Assembly: GCA_028287115.1 (NCBI GenBank)
Contig: JAQBQF010000040.1
Location: 1 to 34,888 of the forward strand
Length of the DNA stretch: 34,888 bases
DNA from: Myxococcales bacterium
Lineage (GTDB): Bacteria; Myxococcota_A; Polyangia; Haliangiales; Haliangiaceae
Direction of reading: 5' to 3'
Part shown: piece by piece, positions 23,043-30,379 of the stretch
Layout: each line of letters begins with the position of its first letter
Numbering within the stretch: position 1 is the first letter of the stretch
The notes under the pieces: generated by a model
Told to the model about the DNA's origin: nothing
Seen by the model: the letters and a program-made list of their open reading frames with translations, nothing else
The model's database searches: none
Position numbers and translations under genes: made by a program

Positions 23043-25448
23043 ATGAGTGATCCGATCGTAGGGATCGACCTTGGCACGTCGAACACGGTCGTGGCGTATG
23101 CCGACGCCACCGGCAGCGTGCGCGTGCTCGCGGACGAAGCGGGATACAAGATCCATCCGTCGGTGGTGTCGTTCCACCCGAGCGGTGGGGTCGTCGTCGG
23201 TGCGCCGGCGAAGCAGCGCAAGGTCATCGACCCGAAGAACACGATCTATTCGATCAAGCGGCTGATCGGGCGTAGCTACAACTCGCCCGAAGTTCAGATC
23301 GCGAAGAAGCGGATGCCCTACCAGATCAAGGAGGGCCCGAACCAACTTCCGAAAGTGGTCACGCGCGGCGGCGAGTTCGCGATCCCGGAGATCTCGGCGA
23401 TCGTGCTCGATCACGTCCGCAACGTCGCGGCGGCGCAGCTCCAGACGCAGGTCAACCGCGCGGTCGTCACCGTCCCGGCGAGCTTCAACGATGCCCAGCG
23501 CTCGGCGACGGCGACGTCCGGCGCGATCGCGGGACTGACCATCGTCCGCGTGCTCAACGAGCCGACCGCGGCGGCACTCGCGTACGGCAACGCGCGCAAC
23601 TTGCGCGAGGTGATCGCGGTCTACGATTTCGGCGGCGGCACGTTCGACATCACGATCCTCAAGCTCGCGGACCAGGTCTACGAGGTGCTCGGCACCGGCG
23701 GCAACACGTTCCTCGGCGGCGATGATCTCGACGAACGGCTGGTCGATCGCATGGTCGAGAAGTTCTTGACCGAGCAGCGCATCGATCTGCGCTCGAACGA
23801 AGTCTCGATGATGCGCCTACGTGCGGTCGCCGAGCAGACCAAGATCGAGCTGTCGCGGCGGTCGCGCGCGGTCGTGCGCGTCGACGAGATCGCGTACGGC
23901 TCGAGCGGTAAGCCGCTCGATCTGCAGATCGAGATCACGCGCGACGAGTTCGTGCGACAGGTCGCGGACATCATCGACCAGACGTTCCCGGTATGTCAGG
24001 AGGCGATGAAGCTCGCCGGTCTTGACTCGGACCAGATCGACGACGTCGTTCTCGTCGGCGGCACGACCAAGATTCCGTACGTGCGCGATCAGGTCAGCAA
24101 GTTCTTCTCGAAGGCCCCGCGGACCGACATCAACCCCGAAGACGCCGTCGCGATCGGAGCCGCGCTCCAGGCGACCGCGCTCGAGCGGATCCTCAAGCGC
24201 AAGACCCCGTCGCGGCAGCCGACCGAAGGCTCGTTCGAGAGCTCGCACACGGATACGACGATGGCAGCGCCGGGCGATTCGATGAGCGAGTCCTCCGTCG
24301 TGGTCCCCGAGGGCGAGTTGCCGGGCGACGTGCTGACGCTGACCGATGACGAGCCCACCTCCGACGGAACGCGCAGGCCCGCGCGTCAGACCTCGGGCTA
24401 CACCCACGCCGGGCGCACCCGCGGACCGTCTCTCGATCCGAAGCTGACCGAGCGGTCGTCGCAGCGCGGCGAGCAAGTCGATCGCATCGAAGAGCGCACA
24501 CCGGTTCCGGGTTCGCCGACGCTCCTCCCGAGCAACTCGCAGCCGCTCGGCCGGATCACGAAGCCGCAAGGCTCGAATCCGTTGCCCGGTCCGAAGACGT
24601 CGATCGGAATTGCGAGCGCCGAGCCTCCACGCGAGACACGTTCGTCGGTCAAACCACCGCCGGCGCCTTCCACGGCCCCCGCTCGCGCCGCGACGCAGCA
24701 GTCGCAGCCTCTGCCCCGACCACCGATGCCGCCGCCGGCGTTGCCGCAGATGCCGGCGCCTCCGCCTCCGATGCCGCCGGCGCCGCAGGCTCCTCCTCGC
24801 GTCCCGGTCGCGGCGCCGCAGGCGCGGACGCTGATGCTCGATCCGGAACCGTCGCCCGCGATGACCGCGCCCGGCTTCAGTCCGGGACCCGCCGAGCCGG
24901 ACGAGTCGGACATCGGATTTCCAAACCTTACGACCGAGCGCGGAATCGGCCCCGACGATCCCGACACCGGCACGACGATGCCGAGGGGATTCCAGCCTCC
25001 CCAATCGTTTCCGATCAATGCGGGGATGGGTCGGCTGCCGGTCGTCATGGACGTCACGCCGCGCGGCCTCGGCATCGGCACGGTCGCCGGCTACTGCGAG
25101 GAGCTGATTCGCCGCAACTCGCGCGTGCCGGCCGAAATTCGCAAGCTGTTCACGACCTCGCGCGATCAGCAGGACATGGTGCGGATCCTGATCTGCCAGG
25201 GCGAGTCGAGGCGGCTCGATAACAACGTCGTCATCGGTGATCTGCTGCTCGTCGATCTTCCGCCGCGCCCGCGTGGCGAGACCTCGATCGAGGTCACGTT
25301 CACGCTCGATGCAGACGGCATCCTCCAGGTTCGCGCGCGCGATGCGCTCACCGGAAAAGAACAACGCGCATCGATCGAAGTGATCGGCAACGTGACGGAA
25401 GAAGACGTGGCCGCCTCGCGCGATCGAGTCCAGGCACTCCGGCGTTAG
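23043..25448 (+). CDS. Hsp70/DnaK-like protein with a long disordered linker and no lid
   Basis: An 801-residue Hsp70 relative. Residues 1-385 form an intact ATPase domain: GIDLGTSNT (7-15), VPASFND (144-150), YDFGGGTFD (194-202) and VLVGGTTKIP (336-345). Residues 386-663 are a Pro/Ala/Ser/Gly-rich, probably disordered stretch, with dense polyproline at 535-595. Then LPVVMDVTPRGLGI (665-678) resembles the DnaK interdomain linker plus start of the substrate domain, and the beta-sandwich continues to RASIEV (about 781). Only 20 residues follow, so the helical lid of DnaK is missing. DnaK itself is usually near dnaJ or grpE, absent here, so this is a specialised paralog. The ATG is preceded by TAAGAT about 38 bases upstream. 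Confidence 0.85.
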   Translation: MSDPIVGIDLGTSNTVVAYADATGSVRVLADEAGYKIHPSVVSFHPSGGVVVGAPAKQRKVIDPKNTIYSIKRLIGRSYNSPEVQIAKKRMPYQIKEGPNQLPKVVTRGGEFAIPEISAIVLDHVRNVAAAQLQTQVNRAVVTVPASFNDAQRSATATSGAIAGLTIVRVLNEPTAAALAYGNARNLREVIAVYDFGGGTFDITILKLADQVYEVLGTGGNTFLGGDDLDERLVDRMVEKFLTEQRIDLRSNEVSMMRLRAVAEQTKIELSRRSRAVVRVDEIAYGSSGKPLDLQIEITRDEFVRQVADIIDQTFPVCQEAMKLAGLDSDQIDDVVLVGGTTKIPYVRDQVSKFFSKAPRTDINPEDAVAIGAALQATALERILKRKTPSRQPTEGSFESSHTDTTMAAPGDSMSESSVVVPEGELPGDVLTLTDDEPTSDGTRRPARQTSGYTHAGRTRGPSLDPKLTERSSQRGEQVDRIEERTPVPGSPTLLPSNSQPLGRITKPQGSNPLPGPKTSIGIASAEPPRETRSSVKPPPAPSTAPARAATQQSQPLPRPPMPPPALPQMPAPPPPMPPAPQAPPRVPVAAPQARTLMLDPEPSPAMTAPGFSPGPAEPDESDIGFPNLTTERGIGPDDPDTGTTMPRGFQPPQSFPINAGMGRLPVVMDVTPRGLGIGTVAGYCEELIRRNSRVPAEIRKLFTTSRDQQDMVRILICQGESRRLDNNVVIGDLLLVDLPPRPRGETSIEVTFTLDADGILQVRARDALTGKEQRASIEVIGNVTEEDVAASRDRVQALRR

Positions 25449-25484
25449 CGATCAATCGCTCGATCGCGGGCAACACACGCCCGG
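25447..25484. terminator. Possible bidirectional terminator hairpins
   Basis: Between two convergent genes, GCGATC-8-GATCGC and CGGGC-7-GCCCG could form two small stems in succession. No T-run is seen on either strand, so support is weak. Confidence 0.2.
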
Positions 25485-25532
25485 CTCTCACGTCACAGCG
25501 TCGCGCAAGTGCAGCGAACGCGGTCGGCGCGA

Positions 25533-26735
25533 CTATTCGTCGCCCTTGGTCTCGGCTTTGCCCTTCTTCGGGGCGGTCTTCTCTGACTTGTCGGATTGCG
25601 GCTCGGGCTTCGCGCCGGCCTCGCACCACGGCAGCTTGATCGATTTCTTTTCAGCGAGCGTCTTCGCGTCGAGGACGCCGAGCTCGCCTACCCGATCGCC
25701 CCGCAGCACGACGAGCAAGCTCTTGCTGCCCATCACCGCGGTCGCGCCCATCAGATAGCCGTACGACTTGTCCATCGCCTCTTTGCACTTGTCCGTGACC
25801 TTGTCGCCGTCGTGCCAGTACGCGTCGACCTCGTCGGGTTTGCACACCGGCTTGGGCACCTTGCGGACGAGCTTCGCGCGCTTGCCGCTATCGATCTCGT
25901 ACATATTGAGCGTCTCCATCCCGCGCTCTGACACGCCGACGCGTGTCTTGTCGAGGATCGAGAACGAGCCGTGATACGTCGAGATCGGCTTCTCTTCCTT
26001 GCCGCCGCCGATGTTCGTGAGCGGCCCGATCGGCGTGCCGTCGGTCTTGTAACCCCAGACGGCCGAGTACGGCCCCTGATCGGAGCCTTCGACGAACACC
26101 ATGTCGCCGATGAAGTTCACCGCCACCGGATCGTTCGTGACGCCTTTTTCGCCGCGGACGTTGAACGCCGATTCGTGTGCCTTGCTCGCGCCATCGAACA
26201 GATGGACATCGTCTCCGATCAACACGGCGACCTTCGTGCCGTCCAGGTTCCAAGCCATGTGCGCGATCTTCGCCGCCGGCGCTTTCGCTTCCTTCGGCAG
26301 GCAGAAGCCGCGTGCGCAGCGGTCATCGAGCATGACGTCGAGGTTGTGACCCGGCAGCGGCGCGGGTTCTTGATACGCGAGCGTGCTGCCCGCGAGATCG
26401 ATCTTCCAGCAGCCTACGGGCCCGAGCAGCCGCTGCCGGTCGACATCGACCGCGCAGAGCACCGCATCGGCGCCGACCGCGGCGAGCTCGAGCCTCGGAG
26501 CGTTGTCTTCTTTGAGAGCGAGCGGCAAGCACGTCGAGCCCTGTGGGACGATCGCCGCCGCGAGCGCATGGCGCTCGGCCTCACGCTCGGCTTCGGTCTT
26601 TGGAGCGGCGCCTTGCACGACGTCGGTCCTGTTCTTGGCCTTCGGCTTGGCTGCGGTCTGCTTCCCGCCTCCACCGCAAGCGGTGACGAGGAGAACTGCG
26701 AAGAGGAGACGAGATCCTGCCGGAGGGCGACCCAT
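25533..26735 (-). CDS. Lipoprotein of unknown function
   Basis: A 400-residue protein with a lipoprotein signal (MGRPPAGSRLLFAVLLVTAC, lipobox cysteine at 20) followed by a glycine/lysine linker. The body has strand-rich segments with IAHMAWNLDGTKVAVLIGDDVHLFDG, FIGDMVFVEGSDQGPYSAVWGYKTDG, GSFSILDKTRVGVSERGMETLNMYEI and KSLLVVLRGDRVGELGVLDAKTL, which suggests a propeller-like fold. Several cysteines (CWK, CARGFC, CKPDE, DKCKEA, WCEAG) may pair in the periplasm. The C-terminus is lysine/glutamate-rich. I do not recognise the family. The ATG at 26735 is chosen over one 57 bases upstream because it opens the signal peptide and follows a good divergent promoter. Confidence 0.65.
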   Translation of the reverse strand: MGRPPAGSRLLFAVLLVTACGGGGKQTAAKPKAKNRTDVVQGAAPKTEAEREAERHALAAAIVPQGSTCLPLALKEDNAPRLELAAVGADAVLCAVDVDRQRLLGPVGCWKIDLAGSTLAYQEPAPLPGHNLDVMLDDRCARGFCLPKEAKAPAAKIAHMAWNLDGTKVAVLIGDDVHLFDGASKAHESAFNVRGEKGVTNDPVAVNFIGDMVFVEGSDQGPYSAVWGYKTDGTPIGPLTNIGGGKEEKPISTYHGSFSILDKTRVGVSERGMETLNMYEIDSGKRAKLVRKVPKPVCKPDEVDAYWHDGDKVTDKCKEAMDKSYGYLMGATAVMGSKSLLVVLRGDRVGELGVLDAKTLAEKKSIKLPWCEAGAKPEPQSDKSEKTAPKKGKAETKGDE

Positions 26736-26741
26736 GCGAAC

Positions 26742-26770
26742 GTTGTACGATCGGAGGGGAGCTGATACAA
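26742..26770 (-). promoter_or_regulatory. Minus-strand promoter of the lipoprotein gene, superimposed on the hisB promoter
   Basis: On the minus strand TTGTAT (26765-26770), a 17-base spacer and TACAAC (26742-26747) are followed 6 bases later by the ATG at 26735. The -35 here lies on the -10 of the plus-strand hisB promoter and the reverse. Confidence 0.5.
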
Positions 26771-26771
26771 G
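26743..26771 (+). promoter_or_regulatory. Plus-strand promoter of hisB
   Basis: TTGTAC (26743-26748), 17 bases and TACAAG (26766-26771) lead 5 bases later to the GTG at 26777, giving a leaderless transcript. A GGAGGGGA lies between the boxes and would be upstream of the transcript, so it would not serve as ribosome-binding site from this start. Confidence 0.5.
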
Positions 26772-26776
26772 CAGTC

Positions 26777-27376
26777 GTGGCGCGTCGGACACGGCTCGAG
26801 CGCAAGACGAAGGAGACGCAGATCAGCGTCTCGCTGGACATCGACGGCAGCGGGCAGCAGCAGATCGAGACTCCCGTGCCGTTCCTGTCGCACATGCTCG
26901 ATGCATTCGCGCGTCACGGCATGTTCGATCTCGCGATCCACAGCGCCGGCGACATCGAGATCGACGCCCACCACACCGTCGAAGATATCGGCCTCGTGCT
27001 CGGCGGCGCGTTCGAACAAGCACTCGGCGATCGGGCCGGCATCGTCCGCTACGGATCGGCGACGCTCCCGATGGACGAGGTCCTCGCGACCGTCGCCGTC
27101 GATTTCTGCGGGCGCCCGGCGTTCGTCTGGCGCGTCGACGGCCTCGAGGGCAAATGGATCGGCGACTTCGACTGCGAGCTCGTTCGCGAGTTCTTCGGAG
27201 CATTCGCGACCAAGGCGCAATGCAATCTGCACGTCGTGTTGCATTACGGCGGCAACGCTCATCACACGATCGAGTGCATCTACAAGGCGTTCGCACGCGC
27301 CTGTGATGCCGCCACGAAGATCGATCCTCGTCTCGGCGGCGCCGTGCCTTCGACGAAGGGCACGCTGACGAAGTAA
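26777..27376 (+). CDS. hisB: Imidazoleglycerol-phosphate dehydratase
   Basis: A 199-residue monofunctional HisB that dehydrates imidazole-glycerol phosphate to imidazole-acetol phosphate in histidine synthesis. The metal-binding repeats are intact: FLSHMLDAFARHGMFDL with DIEIDAHHTVED (65-70), and later LHYGGNAHHTIECIYKAFARA. DFCGRPAFVW is also conserved. There is no N-terminal phosphatase domain, as is normal outside enterobacteria. It begins with a GTG directly after a divergent promoter and is the first gene of a histidine block. hisH follows after 54 bases. Confidence 0.96.
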   Translation: MARRTRLERKTKETQISVSLDIDGSGQQQIETPVPFLSHMLDAFARHGMFDLAIHSAGDIEIDAHHTVEDIGLVLGGAFEQALGDRAGIVRYGSATLPMDEVLATVAVDFCGRPAFVWRVDGLEGKWIGDFDCELVREFFGAFATKAQCNLHVVLHYGGNAHHTIECIYKAFARACDAATKIDPRLGGAVPSTKGTLTK

Positions 27377-27430
27377 GCCGATGGCGCGGCGGATCGCTTG
27401 TCGCGTGATTTGCGTTTACGCTCGGGGCTC

Positions 27431-28039
27431 GTGATCGCGATCGTCGACGTGTGCTCGGGCAATCTCCGCTCGGTAGAGCGCGCCCTCGCGCATGCCGGCG
27501 CAGACGTGATCGTCACGCGAGATCCCGAGGTGGTCCGGCGCGCGGACAAGCTCGTCGTCCCCGGCCAAGGCGCGTTCGGCGTATTCATGCGCGGCCTCAC
27601 CGAGCGCGGCCTCGGCGAGGTGTTGCGCGAGTACTTGCGGGGCGGCCGCCCGTATCTCGGAATTTGTCTCGGCATGCAGGTGTTGTTCGAGCACAGCGAA
27701 GAAGGCGACTGCGCGGGACTCGGGCTGCTCGGCGGCCGTGTGATCCGCGTCGAGCCCGGAGATCATCGACTCAAGGTCCCGCACATGGGATGGAATCGCG
27801 TCGCGAAGCGCAAGGACGACGTCCTGTTCGCGGGGATCGCGGACGGCGCGCACATGTACTTCGTCCACTCGTATCGTGCAGTGCCGACCGACGCGTCGCT
27901 CGTCGCGCTCGAAGCAGTGCACGGCGTGCCGGTGTGCGCGGCGATTCGCAAGGACAACGTGTTCGCGTGCCAGTTTCACCCCGAGAAGAGCCAGGCGATC
28001 GGGCTGCGCCTGTTGCGGAACTTCGTGGAGGCCGCGTGA
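27431..28039 (+). CDS. hisH: Imidazole glycerol phosphate synthase, glutamine amidotransferase subunit
   Basis: A 202-residue class I glutaminase that supplies ammonia to His[19 protein letters not shown] holds the nucleophile Cys79, and [11 protein letters not shown] holds the catalytic His and Glu of the triad; VPGQGAFG forms the oxyanion region. The GTG at 27431 gives [19 protein letters not shown], the normal N-terminus; an in-frame upstream start would add 11 residues. The stop overlaps the hisA start by 4 bases (GTGA). Confidence 0.95.
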   Translation: MIAIVDVCSGNLRSVERALAHAGADVIVTRDPEVVRRADKLVVPGQGAFGVFMRGLTERGLGEVLREYLRGGRPYLGICLGMQVLFEHSEEGDCAGLGLLGGRVIRVEPGDHRLKVPHMGWNRVAKRKDDVLFAGIADGAHMYFVHSYRAVPTDASLVALEAVHGVPVCAAIRKDNVFACQFHPEKSQAIGLRLLRNFVEAA

Positions 28040-28755
28040 AGCTGCTACCCGCGATCGATCTGCTCGGCGGGCGCGCGGTGCGGCTCGAGGAGGGCAAGCG
28101 CGATCGCTCGACCGTGTTTCACGAACGGCCGATCGAGCTCGTTGCGGAGCTCGCACGCGATGGTGCGGATCGGTTGCACGTCGTCGATCTCGACGGCGCG
28201 TTCGGCGAGCCGCGACAGCTCGCGCTGATCGAACAGATCGTGAAGGCTTCGCCGCTGCCCGTCGAGGTCGGCGGTGGCATCCGCGATCGCGCTGCGATCG
28301 ACGCGGTGCTCGCCCTCGGCGCGGCGTACGTCGTGCTCGGCACGGCGGCCGTTCGGTCGCCCGAGCTCGTCGAGCAAGCGTGTCGGGCGCATCCGGCGCG
28401 CGTGATCGTTGCGGTCGATGCGAGAGACGGGATCGTCGCCGTCGACGGCTGGACCACCAGCGGTGGTGTGACGGCGCTCGAGCTCGGCCGCCGTGCCGCG
28501 GACTGGGGTGCGGCGGCGCTCCTCTATACCGATGTCGCTCGCGACGGTTTGCGCGGTGGACCGAATGTCGAGGCGACCGCGCAGCTCGCACGTGCTGTCG
28601 GCTGCGAGGTGATCGCGTCCGGTGGCGTCGGCAGCCTCGAACATCTCGCGCAGCTCCGAGATGCCGGCATCACCGCGGTCGTCGTCGGGCGTGCACTCTA
28701 CGATCGGCGGTTCACGGTGGCCGAAGCCGCGCGCGTCGCTCACGGAGAGGCGTGA
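28036..28755 (+). CDS. hisA: Phosphoribosylformimino-5-aminoimidazole carboxamide ribotide isomerase
   Basis: A 239-residue (beta/alpha)8 barrel that isomerises ProFAR to PRFAR. The general acid/base pair is Asp8 in [10 protein letters not shown] and Asp128 in [17 protein letters not shown] (77-83), VVLGTAAV and [12 protein letters not shown] are phosphate-binding loops. It starts with a GTG overlapping the hisH stop (GTGA) and ends sharing one base with the hisF ATG, so translation is likely coupled along the operon. Confidence 0.95.
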   Translation: MKLLPAIDLLGGRAVRLEEGKRDRSTVFHERPIELVAELARDGADRLHVVDLDGAFGEPRQLALIEQIVKASPLPVEVGGGIRDRAAIDAVLALGAAYVVLGTAAVRSPELVEQACRAHPARVIVAVDARDGIVAVDGWTTSGGVTALELGRRAADWGAAALLYTDVARDGLRGGPNVEATAQLARAVGCEVIASGGVGSLEHLAQLRDAGITAVVVGRALYDRRFTVAEAARVAHGEA

Positions 28756-29540
28756 TGCTCGCGCGCCGGCTGATCCCGTGCCTCGACGTCAAAGACGGCC
28801 GCGTCGTGAAGGGGATCAACTTCTTGCAGCTGCGCGATGCGGGCGATCCGGTCGAGCAGGCGGCCGCCTACGACGCGCAAGGCGCCGATGAGGTGTGCTT
28901 TCTCGATATCTCGGCCTCTCCCGAGGGACGCTCGACGCTCGTCGACGTGGTCGCGCGCACCGCAGATCAAGTGTTCGCGCCGCTCACCGTTGGCGGTGGG
29001 GTGCGCTCGATCGCAGATGCCGAGAAGCTGCTCGAAGCAGGCGCCGACAAGATCGCGGTGAACACCGCGGCGATTCGCACGCCGCAGCTCGTCGCCGACA
29101 TCGCCGCGCGGTTCGGGAACCAGGCGATCGTGGTCGCCGTCGATGCGAAGCGCCGGCCGGGCTGGGATCCGGACGTAGGCACGAACCACGGCGCCGGCTG
29201 GGAGGTGTTCAGTCATGGAGGCCGAACGCCCGAAGGCCTCGATGCGCTCGAGTGGTGTCGCCGGGTTGCCGATCTCGGGGCCGGCGAGCTGCTGGTCACC
29301 AGCATGGATCGCGACGGCACCGGCAAGGGCTACGACACCGAGCTGATCCGCGCGGTGTCGAGCTCGGTCAGCGTTCCTCTGATCGCATCCGGCGGTGTCG
29401 GCGTGCTCGATCACCTCGCACTTGGTCTCGAGGCCGGCGCCGATGCCGTGCTCGCGGCGTCGATCTTCCATTTCGGCCAGCACACGATCGGCGAGGCCAA
29501 GGCCTTCCTCGCCGCCCGCGGCATCGCCATCCGCCTCTGA
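28755..29540 (+). CDS. hisF: Imidazole glycerol phosphate synthase, cyclase subunit
   Basis: A 261-residue (beta/alpha)8 barrel that closes the imidazole ring using ammonia channelled from HisH, releasing AICAR. Catalytic Asp11 ([13 protein letters not shown]) and Asp130 (VAVDAKRR) are at the expected positions, with [26 protein letters not shown] and IASGGVG conserved. The ATG overlaps the hisA TGA by one base. After hisF the tight gene packing stops: a 179-base insert with a long inverted repeat precedes hisIE. Confidence 0.96.
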   Translation: MLARRLIPCLDVKDGRVVKGINFLQLRDAGDPVEQAAAYDAQGADEVCFLDISASPEGRSTLVDVVARTADQVFAPLTVGGGVRSIADAEKLLEAGADKIAVNTAAIRTPQLVADIAARFGNQAIVVAVDAKRRPGWDPDVGTNHGAGWEVFSHGGRTPEGLDALEWCRRVADLGAGELLVTSMDRDGTGKGYDTELIRAVSSSVSVPLIASGGVGVLDHLALGLEAGADAVLAASIFHFGQHTIGEAKAFLAARGIAIRL

Positions 29541-29567
29541 GCTGGGGGAGCTGGGGGAAGTGAGCTG

Positions 29568-29675
29568 GGGACGGTGTCAACTTTGACAACCTGCCGGACG
29601 CCCCGGACAGCTGCAACGTCCCGGAAGTTGGTAGGCGCCGTGATCTGCGAAGGTTGTCAAAGTTGACACCGTCCC
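29568..29675. repeat. Inverted-repeat element between hisF and hisIE
   Basis: Two 25-base arms (29568-29592 and 29651-29675) are perfect reverse complements and flank 58 bases. Each arm begins or ends GGGACGGTGTCAA / TTGACACCGTCCC and contains the smaller palindrome TGTCAA-CT-TTGACA. Just before it are three copies of AGCTGGGG(G/A) (29540-29570), and a partial third copy of the arm core, AGTTGACA, lies at 29683-29690. The structure is that of a REP-pair or small non-autonomous mobile element; no transposase is within it. Confidence 0.9.
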
Positions 29676-29684
29676 TATCTGAAG

Positions 29685-29713
29685 TTGACAGCTCGATCTC
29701 GGACAGTGAACGT
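29685..29713 (+). promoter_or_regulatory. Candidate promoter of hisIE derived from repeat sequence
   Basis: A perfect TTGACA (29685-29690) from the partial third repeat copy is followed after 17 bases by GAACGT (29708-29713), a poor -10, and 6 bases later by the hisIE ATG. The spacing fits the leaderless pattern seen elsewhere in the window, but the -10 is weak. Confidence 0.3.
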
Positions 29714-29719
29714 ACCGCC

Positions 29720-30379
29720 ATGGTCGAGCCGCAGTACGACGAACGAGGGCTCGTGCCCTGCGTCGTGCAGGATGCCAGGACCGGCACGGTCCTGATGCTC
29801 GCGTGGATGAACGCCGACGCGTTGCGGCTGACGCGAGAGACCGGCGAGGTCCACTTCTGGTCGCGGTCGCGCAAGGCGTTGTGGAAGAAGGGCGAGACGT
29901 CGGGGAACACGCTCGCGCTGGCCGAGATCCGGATCGATTGCGATCGCGACGCCGTGCTCGTCCGTGCGAACCCGGCCGGACCGGTCTGCCACACGGGCAC
30001 CGCGACCTGCTTCTTTCACAAAGACGATGGCACCGATGATGACGGCATTCCCGCGACGTCCGGCGCGCAGATCTTCGATCGCCTCGATCAGATCCTGATC
30101 TCGCGACGCGATTCAGCATCCGCCGAGAAGAGCTATACGAAGTCGCTGCTCGCGGCGGGCATGCCGAAGATCGTCGAGAAGATCGCCGAAGAGCAAGGCG
30201 AGCTCTCGGCCGAGCTGCCATCGGGCGATGAAGCCAAGGTGATTCACGAGGCGGCAGATCTGATCTTTCACGTGATGGTCGGGCTCACCGCACGCAACAT
30301 CCCGATCGAGAAGATCTATGCCGAGCTCGCGCGCCGCTTCGGCACGAGCGGTCACACCGAGAAGGCCTCTCGTAAGTGA
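29720..30379 (+). CDS. hisI: Bifunctional phosphoribosyl-AMP cyclohydrolase / phosphoribosyl-ATP pyrophosphatase
   Basis: A 219-residue HisIE fusion covering steps 2 and 3 of histidine synthesis. The HisI part has VLMLAWMNADALRLTRETGEVHFWSRSRK, DCDRDAVLVRA and the zinc-site CHTGTATCFF. The HisE part (from about residue 120) has SYTKSLLAAGMPKIVEKIAEEQGELSAEL and HEAADLIFHVMVGL, an all-alpha NTP pyrophosphohydrolase fold with its acidic metal ligands. The ATG at 29720 gives the family N-terminus; an in-frame start 66 bases upstream would begin inside the repeat element. The stop overlaps the following helicase start by 4 bases. Confidence 0.95.
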   Translation: MVEPQYDERGLVPCVVQDARTGTVLMLAWMNADALRLTRETGEVHFWSRSRKALWKKGETSGNTLALAEIRIDCDRDAVLVRANPAGPVCHTGTATCFFHKDDGTDDDGIPATSGAQIFDRLDQILISRRDSASAEKSYTKSLLAAGMPKIVEKIAEEQGELSAELPSGDEAKVIHEAADLIFHVMVGLTARNIPIEKIYAELARRFGTSGHTEKASRK

